DNA from: Calendula officinalis
Lineage: Eukaryota; Streptophyta; Magnoliopsida; Asterales; Asteraceae
DNA length: 64,000 nucleotides
Direction: 5' to 3'
Assembly: GCA_963853835.1 (NCBI GenBank)
Contig: OY970829.1
Coordinates: 3,764,446-3,828,445, forward strand
Positions 57,307-64,000 of this stretch are shown here, piece by piece (the stretch's first letter is position 1; each line of letters begins with the position of its first letter). The notes under the pieces were generated by a model, which did no database searches, was not told where the DNA came from, and saw nothing but the letters and a program-made list of their open reading frames with translations. A program made the translations under genes and the position numbers.

Positions 57307-57988
57307 TTAAGCTACTTTAGATGGGTGTTAGGCTGTTAGCCACTCTGTCAAAGACAACTTATTGTAAGTTAATGCATATAGTAATATATATTCATAAAAA
57401 TTAGAAAAAAATCCAGCAATTGAACGATAACTTTTTACCACAATTGTATATAAAGGGTAATGGGGTGTAGTTGTTTTAAGAATTTAGTCACCATTGGTGA
57501 AAATGTTTGGAGGTCTTAAGTTCAAATAATAGAAGTAAAAAAACATATCCTTTTATGGTCATAGAGGTTTATCTGCGCTGATTCCTGACTACTAGCAAAA
57601 CGGGTGGTCGTCCTATTATTAGTTGGCTAGCAAAGCGAATCGGAATCCAAGTGAAAGAATGATGCGGTGTCTAAGCTTTTACCATCTTTAGATTTCAATC
57701 ATTGAACATTATGCCGATTTTTTAAAAATAACTTGCATATAGAAGTATGTGTTTGATGGTGTAAATTGTGTGAACTTTCATAAATTTATTGCTTTAATTC
57801 CATATGCAATGATGAAGTTGTTGAAGAATCGATCACTCCTTTTGATTGAAGATTCTCAAACTCTATAGTTAGTGGAAAATGCTGAAAGTTTACAAAAATC
57901 GGATATGTTAACAAACCACATGATAAGATGAAAAAGAATTTAGGAAGTTAGAAGATTAACTTTGTCAAAATTTTCACAAGCTAGAATG
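57307..57988. other. intergenic, no gene seen
   Basis: AT-rich, with no coding frame or complete repeat recognised. Confidence 0.5.
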
Positions 57989-58604
57989 TAGGGGTGAGTA
58001 TTAGGCGGTTTTTAAGTAAAACCAAACCCCGCCCAAAAGTTCGGGTTTTAAAAATTACACCCCGTTGGGTTTCGGGGTTTTTCGGTTTCAGTTTTTTGGG
58101 GTTTTCTCAATAAAGCGGTTCGGTTTCGAGTTTTTTTCGATTTTTTGTTTTTTATTTAAATTTACAAATTTGTTACCTTATAAAATAATATTATAATCCA
58201 AATTTTCAAACTTTAATTCATTTCGTTTATAAATAAAACAAACAACTAATAAGTTTTCATATAATATAATGATAAATTCAACTAACATAACTTGAATAAG
58301 ATTAAAAGATAGTTAAATGTCATCTACAAAATTCAATCATATCTTTTATTTATAAGATAGTTATATGTCAGATCTATTATAAATATAAGAATATTTTTAT
58401 AAACTTGAAATATATATAATGATGGGACGGGGCAGTGTTTTCGTCGGGTTTTTCATATGCCCCCGAAAACCGGCCAAACATTCGGGTTTTTCAAAAATCA
58501 AAATCGTTGGCATCGGTTTTTCAAATGGTTCGATTATTTCGGTGCGGGTTTTTACGGGTTTTATAGTTTCGGTTCGAGTTTTTTGATTTTTATGTTCACC
58601 CCTA
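57989..58604. mobile_element. hAT-type MITE, 616 bp
   Basis: Ends TAGGGGTGAGTATTAGG and ATGTTCACCCCTA, flanked by a perfect 8-bp duplication CTAGAATG (57981-57988, 58605-58612). Subterminal CGGTTTTT and TTTCGGTT repeats with an AT-rich core. The outer nine bases equal those of the element at 54478, although the interior differs. Confidence 0.93.
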
Positions 58605-58942
58605 CTAGAATGCTCAACATGGAAGCTGTTGGTACCACCAGTGATAACACGTTGAGCGGTTTGCTAAATTTTAAAACTTTGAAACTAAAAACCACACAAT
58701 CAAATTTGTGTACCCCTTGGCGAGGGGTATTACAAACTTATAACTATCTAGTCAATTTAAACAATTAAGTAATCCAATATAATTTATGAGATTCATTAAA
58801 TACAATTTCAATTGTTTAAGGAAATTTTAGTTCATTAAATGACTCTTATCTCATCCCCTAAGGGCATGAGTTAGAAAATCCCTAATATTAATAATCACAT
58901 AATTAATATTAACTTGATTTTTTTATTTTATTTATTTATTTA

Positions 58943-59161
58943 TTTTTTTGAACGGCAAGTTAATATGTTAGTGGTTCGAGCCTAGACAATGACATCCACA
59001 AGCGGCAGTACGCTTTCCCTCGAACCCTTCACATATGGTGAATAAACCCCACCACCTTTTAAACTCCAAGTTTTACCTCCAACAAGGCTTGAACCCAAGA
59101 CCTCTTAAAGGAAAACCCCAAGACTATCCTTGGTGACCACTATACCAACTGATTTAGTCCT
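58943..59161 (-). mobile_element. tRNA-derived SINE, minus strand
   Basis: Read on the minus strand it starts GGACTAAATCAGTTGGTATAG, with an A box (CAGTTGGTATAGTGG) and a B box (TGGGTTCAAGCC) and ends in an A run (plus-strand T run at 58943-58949). No clear target duplication was found. Its tail shares TTTTTTGAAC with the SINE at 17007. Confidence 0.75.
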
Positions 59162-59257
59162 TATATTGTTAGGTGTCAACAATTAATTGATTATTTAATC
59201 AATTATACTTAAAATGTAAGTATTTAATTCAAACCAAGTTATACATAATGTTCAACA

Positions 59258-59545
59258 TTATTTATTTAATACATCGGCTATTTTGTGGCAGAACAGTTTT
59301 GAATTAAATTCCCAACTTGCCATACTTGATTGATAGCCCAGTGAGCCCACAGCTGCAAGATGATCAGTAGAAGCCAACGATGCTAGCAATCCAACCGTGA
59401 CTCTACCATATGGATTGATGGTCCAAGCAATACATCCTTTTGTCGTGTGTTTTGCGTGAAATGTGACATTAATTATTTGTTTGACATTAGAAGATCTTTG
59501 CAAGAAGTGAAGATCTATTTGGATGTTAAAGTATGGTTTAAGCAA
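59258..59545 (-). pseudogene. decayed DOMON (AIR12-like) fragment
   Basis: A 95-codon frame keeps a diverged DOMON core: IDLHFLQRSSNVKQIINVTF, then CIAWTINPYGRV, then AAVGSLGYQSSMASWEF, comparable with LHWTYN.., WVAWAINPNQ and ATVGPFAGGSLVNQVWQ of the gene at 53547. The signal peptide, middle strands and C-terminal part are lost. It lies 5 kb from the intact gene on the same strand, so it is probably a tandem-duplicate relic. Confidence 0.65.
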
Positions 59546-59606
59546 ATGTAGTGAAGAATAAAGACAAGGAAAAAAAAAAGAAAGAATGGTGGAGATGAAT
59601 AGATTT

Positions 59607-59740
59607 AAGAGAATTAATTTTCATACCATATTTTTTGATGTATCTACCACAATATATAAGTATTCCTGCAAACTGTACAAACATGTAAAGTATTTATTGT
59701 GATAAATAGATTAAAAGATGCGGTGTAAAAATAACCCTTA
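59607..59740. mobile_element. small MITE related to the one nested at 40952
   Basis: Imperfect inverted ends (GAATTAATTTTCATACC and the inverse of GGTGTAAAAATAACCC) and a shared centre (GCAAACTGTACAAACATG versus GCAGACTGTACAAGCATA). About 134 bp. Confidence 0.65.
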
Positions 59741-59912
59741 GTACATTTAAATGTAGAACTTCAAAAAATTAGCCATATCTTGATGGACTCTTTTGAGTTT
59801 TAGGCTGACGAAATCATGACGTGCTTCTGATCTATTGTAGAGATAGGGTATATTAGTAATTTCAAAGCATTAGTATGGGAAAATTGTTGCTTTTTTTAGC
59901 TATACCTTAAAG

Positions 59913-60323
59913 TAGGGTTGTCAAAACCTGACACGACACGACAAAAATACATGAAACGAAATGAAATTGGGACGAAATTGAAATTTGAATTCGTGTTCGT
60001 GTCGTGTTCGTGTTGTGTAAAACAAACACGAAGTCGTGTCGTGTTCGTGTTCAGAGATTAACACGAAATTGACACGATAATTATGATTTTGTCGTGTTTG
60101 TCGTGTTTTTAGCATATAATAAGTAAGAAATTTGTTATTTATTTTGTGTTGTCGTGTTTGTCGTGTTTATCGTGTTATCGTTTTTTAATCGTGTCGTGTT
60201 CGTGTTAGCAAAATAAAACACGACTTCGTGTCGTGTTGTTTTCGTGTTAAACGTTTTCGTGTTAAACGTTTTCGTGTCGTGTTATCCAGAAACACGAAAC
60301 GATAACACGATTTGACAGCCCTA
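59913..60323. mobile_element. hAT-type MITE, 411 bp
   Basis: Ends TAGGGTTGTCAAA and TTTGACAGCCCTA, flanked by a perfect 8-bp duplication CCTTAAAG (59905-59912, 60324-60331). The interior consists of GTGTCGTGTTCGTG-type repeats in both orientations. Confidence 0.95.
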
Positions 60324-62404
60324 CCTTAAAGCATGGCGGTTGGTGTGACAAAAGTGTAACCGTACGTATATAATAGTGGTTTTCAGAAGACATCGTATAT
60401 TTAATTGAGTTTTGTTAACGACAACTTGAAGAGTTATCTCTAAAAAATTATTATAAATAAAATGTTTGTACTTTTATTAATGAGGAGTAATCCTAAAATA
60501 CTAAGCTGGTTATTGATTGATGTACAAATTCTTAATAGTAGTATATGTATTAAGATATTAATGATAGCTCCCAGGTATGTCATTATTTTTCTATTTAATT
60601 TAATTAAAAAACTTAGGAATGACCTTCTTTCTAATGTTACATGGTAAGTTTCGCCCCGGTAATATTGTTAATCTGTATACTAACAAGTTATTAGATTTTT
60701 TGTATGAGTTTTTCTAACGTATACTCAGGGGCATACATTAGATGCATACATTAGATGCATTTAATGTAGTATCTGATTTCCTAATATATTTTGAATTACA
60801 TTAATGAAGTTTATTTGCTACCATTTTAGTAGATGCAATAAATATAATTCTTATTTTAAATGGAAACTTGAACTACAATAAATGTACTTAATGTATGCCC
60901 AAGGAGCATATGTTAGAAAAACCTTTCTTATATAGACCTTTTTTTCATATACTTAAATAACTGGTTTGAAATAACAGAACTTTCGAATGTGGGAAGACTA
61001 CCCATTTTGAGATGTATATCATAGCCGCCTGTACTTAATAATTAATATAGCGTGTCAAGAAAACTTAGACCGGGTCAACCCGTGTCAAGTGGTTCCATTT
61101 TCAAGTCTACTTCACTTCTTCCCACTAACTTTCTAGTGTGTTTTACCCAAATCCCACTTCTGTATAATTAATAAATTAACAAGTGTAATGTCATATATAC
61201 GGAAAAACATATGCTTAAATATGTGTCTACTCGATACTCAGTATTATTTATAACACATGTCTTTTACATATATTCTCTCTTTATCTTCATCTTTGATATT
61301 TTCATTTGGTCACATAAAAGAGTTTATTTGCATACGCAATTGATATTTGATAGATTTCAGTGCTACATGAGATTATCTCTCACATGAATTGTACTTGAAT
61401 GATTTCGGTTTGTATTCTTAATACTTGATCATTTGTTAATCAATGCTAGTCTTGAGTTTTTGATTGTATTTGTTCTCATAAAATATATAAATTAGGATTC
61501 ATATCCTTAGTTTATTCCGCATACACTTACAATTCTTTCTTTTAAGTATCTAATAATACAGATATAAGTTGAAAAAATATAATGTGTGTTTTCATTTTGG
61601 TTACTGTTTCGAAATAGTTTTCACCCCCTTACACATTCATTATACATTAAGTGGGACTAACACTTAGCCCTATTGCTAACAAAACCAAAGCTTATCCGCT
61701 AGACCAACTGTAGCCTTTGATCATAATTCCTCATAAATAATATATTATGTATCTGATTTCACTGAATGGTAAAAGGTCATTGTAATTGAACAGTACAAAT
61801 ACACAAATGTGTATATATAATTTAATAGGCAATATTGCAAAACCAAATTAAAGTGCAACTTGAGGGTCAACATTTGTTGGCTTCTTGGAGTGGACTTTTA
61901 GACTTTGGATCAAGTCTAAATGTGAATGTTTGTCCTTTACTCGGATTGGGAGTTAAAGCTTACCTTGGAACTTCTAGAACCTTTTTGCATGCGTTTGGTC
62001 AATGTTGAGAGTTGACATATGCATTATTTGATTTAGCAAAAGACCATTTCTAGCCCTTTTGTAATGAATTTTTAGTCTTTTGACACTATAAATAATTAAC
62101 ATGTAAACGTTGAGAGATATTTATTTAGACTACCAAGGAAAAATCGAATTGTATGCTATGATATATGTACGCGATCTAATTAGTATCTGGCTTGTAGTCG
62201 TTTTCAAACTCTTGTCTTGTCATCCCAAAATGTTAACCTAGGGAGGTTTTGAACCCTGACTTTGATAAACGGCTTTCAAATACTTATGAGATTATAAAAG
62301 GTTTGACAATATACTCTTTTCAAACTATTTAAGAAATGTACTGACTTACTCAAGTACACAAGTAACTTTTACTAAAAAAGTGGACAAATATGATATAACT
62401 TTTT
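60324..62404. other. AT-rich intergenic, no gene seen
   Basis: No believable frame. A SINE-like fragment on the minus strand (CTACAGTTGGTCTAGCGGA) is visible at about 61690-61715. Confidence 0.5.
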
Positions 62405-62990
62405 TATTTTTTGAACAACAAAAAGAAGGTAATGGGTGAAGCTTCGGCATTGGCATCAACCCCAAGACCTTTAAAACTTTATTAAATGTGAGTCTAGTAA
62501 AAAGCTAAACTGAAAACAAACATTACATCGGATTAACTAACCAATCTACCCACGGAATCTTAATTTTATGATTCTGATGTACAATCCACGAATATGAAAA
62601 TAATTTAATACTATCAACTATATCTGACCTACGCATTTTACCGTTGTCAAACAGCACCGAATTTCTATATCTCCAAATCATCCAACAGATCGTGAATCCT
62701 ATAGCATGCATTTTCAATCTTCTCGAATTAGCAATAGGATTTTTAACACAATTCTACCACCATTGCCCAAACGACTCGCTAACCCAATCTTACAAATTAC
62801 ACCATCGATATACTGCCCGCCACACTTCCGTAGCCAGATCGCACAAGAACAACACTTGTGAGGCCAATTCCATGTAAGAATTGCACATATGACACATAAT
62901 TAATTCTATCTCCACTCCTCTTCTTGACAAATTTTGTCTCGTGGGTAACCGATTTAAGATAACCCGCCACATAAAAATATTGACCTTGAT
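62405..62990 (-). pseudogene. LINE 3' fragment (zf-RVT region)
   Basis: Minus-strand pieces MWRVILNRLPTRQNLSRRG, CHMCNSYMELASQVLFLCDL, TEVWRAVYRW and then GFTICWMIWRYRNSVLFDNG, IVDSIKLFSYSWIVHQ match the C-terminal zinc-knuckle part of L1-type ORF2, like the end of the LINE at 9550 but from another family. Frameshifts and stops separate the pieces. The 3' UTR and A-rich end lie near 62405. Confidence 0.85.
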
Positions 62991-63077
62991 ATAACTTTAT
63001 TTTATTTTTTGTTTTTACATTAATCATCTCTATGTGGCATGGCATGAAAATTTTATAGACCCTTTTGAAATTTACTA

Positions 63078-63370
63078 CTTTCTTCGATTCAAAATAAGTG
63101 ATACAATTTACATTAATCATCTTTTGAAATTTACATTAATTGGGTGGTTAGTGGGGAATGGACCCCACATCTTTTAAAATAAAATGGGGTTAATGATGTT
63201 TAAAAGTAAAAAGTAAGGGTAAAGGGGTCATTTCACTTTGTTAAAGTAGATAGTTAGTGGGTGAATGTCCCACTATTTTTTTTCCAAATAAGGTAATTTT
63301 TTAAAGTGTATCACTTATTTTGAATCACCCTAAAAAGGAAAGTGTATCACTTATTTTGAATCGGAGGAAG
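63078..63370. mobile_element. Stowaway MITE, TA target site
   Basis: Ends CTTTCTTCGATTCAAAATAAG and TTTTGAATCGGAGGAAG, flanked by TA. 293 bp, with the same inner blocks as the copies at 17591, 24355 and 40666. Confidence 0.9.
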
Positions 63371-63701
63371 TATAATCGAAAAGAAATTGTTGAAAAGGAA
63401 TAATATACTTATTTTATAGTTTGTCTATGAATTGTATTAAGTAATTGGATTGAAACTGAATATAAATATAAATTATATAACATATATAATTATGATTATG
63501 AATATACATATACATATAAAGTAAGTAAATATAAATTTTGAATTATATAACTTGAAAAATGTAAAAGTCAAGACGGTTTTATGCATTCAATTTTCTATAG
63601 TGTACATTTGACAAAAGAAAAGTATACACTAAATTCAAACCATAAATTAGAGGAAATTAATGAAATACATTGATTCTTCAAAGTCTAAATTAAAATTTAA
63701 A

Positions 63702-64000
63702 TATACTACGTATTACAATAAGTGATATATTTGAGGTTTTACGATTTTAAGACAAAAAAGTAATGTGAGAGTTAGGATATATTAAAGTGGATAATTAGTG
63801 AAGAATTAGTTACATTCCTTTTGAATAAACTATAAAGTGATATCAATGATATTTAAAAGTAAAAATAATGGTAAAAATATAATTTCACTATAATAATTGG
63901 ATAATTAGTGGAGAATGAGTCCATTTTTTTTTTACAAATTAAGGTAAATTTTAAAGTGTATAATTTATTTTGAAACATTCATAAATGAAAATTTTATCAA
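63702..64000. mobile_element. decayed Stowaway MITE cut by the window end
   Basis: Blocks ACAATAAGTGATATATTTGAG, GGATAATTAGTG and AAAGTGTATAATTTATTTTG follow the order of the family but with many changes. The right end lies outside the window. Confidence 0.65.

Overview
This is nuclear DNA of a flowering plant, most probably an Asteraceae or related asterid; that placement is an inference from overall style, because no lineage marker can be tested here. The plant signs are spliced genes with GT-AG introns, a GRAS transcription factor, a WNK kinase relic, a type II tRNA-Leu, an AT-rich background and a dense load of plant transposons (Stowaway, Tourist/Harbinger, hAT MITEs, SINEs, LINEs, Helitrons, LTR elements). 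Nothing bacterial or viral was seen.

Layout. 1-12.0 kb is retrotransposon territory: a gag-bearing LTR element on the minus strand with no visible pol, whose gag 3' part and downstream region are present twice (about 1-2809 and 6639-9447, almost identical), followed by a 5'-truncated LINE with an open reverse-transcriptase frame. 12-19 kb is gene-free and holds a 114-bp x 6 tandem array and several MITEs, one nested inside another. 19.5-21 kb carries an intact GRAS (PAT1/SCL-type) gene. 27-29 kb has a tRNA-Leu(UAG) just upstream of an intact ESS2/DGCR14 splicing-factor gene.

30.8-46 kb is a gene graveyard. Exon pieces of PEX10, TOPLESS/TPR, AIR carboxylase (ADE2 type), a DnaJ and plastid enoyl-ACP reductase lie between Helitron-like termini, several of which share the same GC-rich 3' hairpin and CTAGT end. 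A WNK pseudogene sits between the two clusters. The pieces keep GT-AG exon borders but carry stops and frameshifts, which fits Helitron capture of genomic DNA.

46-54 kb returns to live genes: a two-RRM glycine-rich hnRNP (three coding exons, two 5'UTR introns, a small uORF), ALG13 (three exons) and, on the minus strand, a short secreted DOMON protein. 55.5-57.3 kb is a PIF/Harbinger element whose only gene is an intact Myb/SANT ORF1. The rest to 64 kb is MITEs, a SINE, a DOMON relic and a LINE fragment.

The genes are unrelated housekeeping or regulatory genes and form no pathway. The most striking features are the Helitron-associated gene-fragment cluster, eight hAT-type MITEs (seven with perfect 8-bp target duplications), and the ORF1-only Harbinger element.
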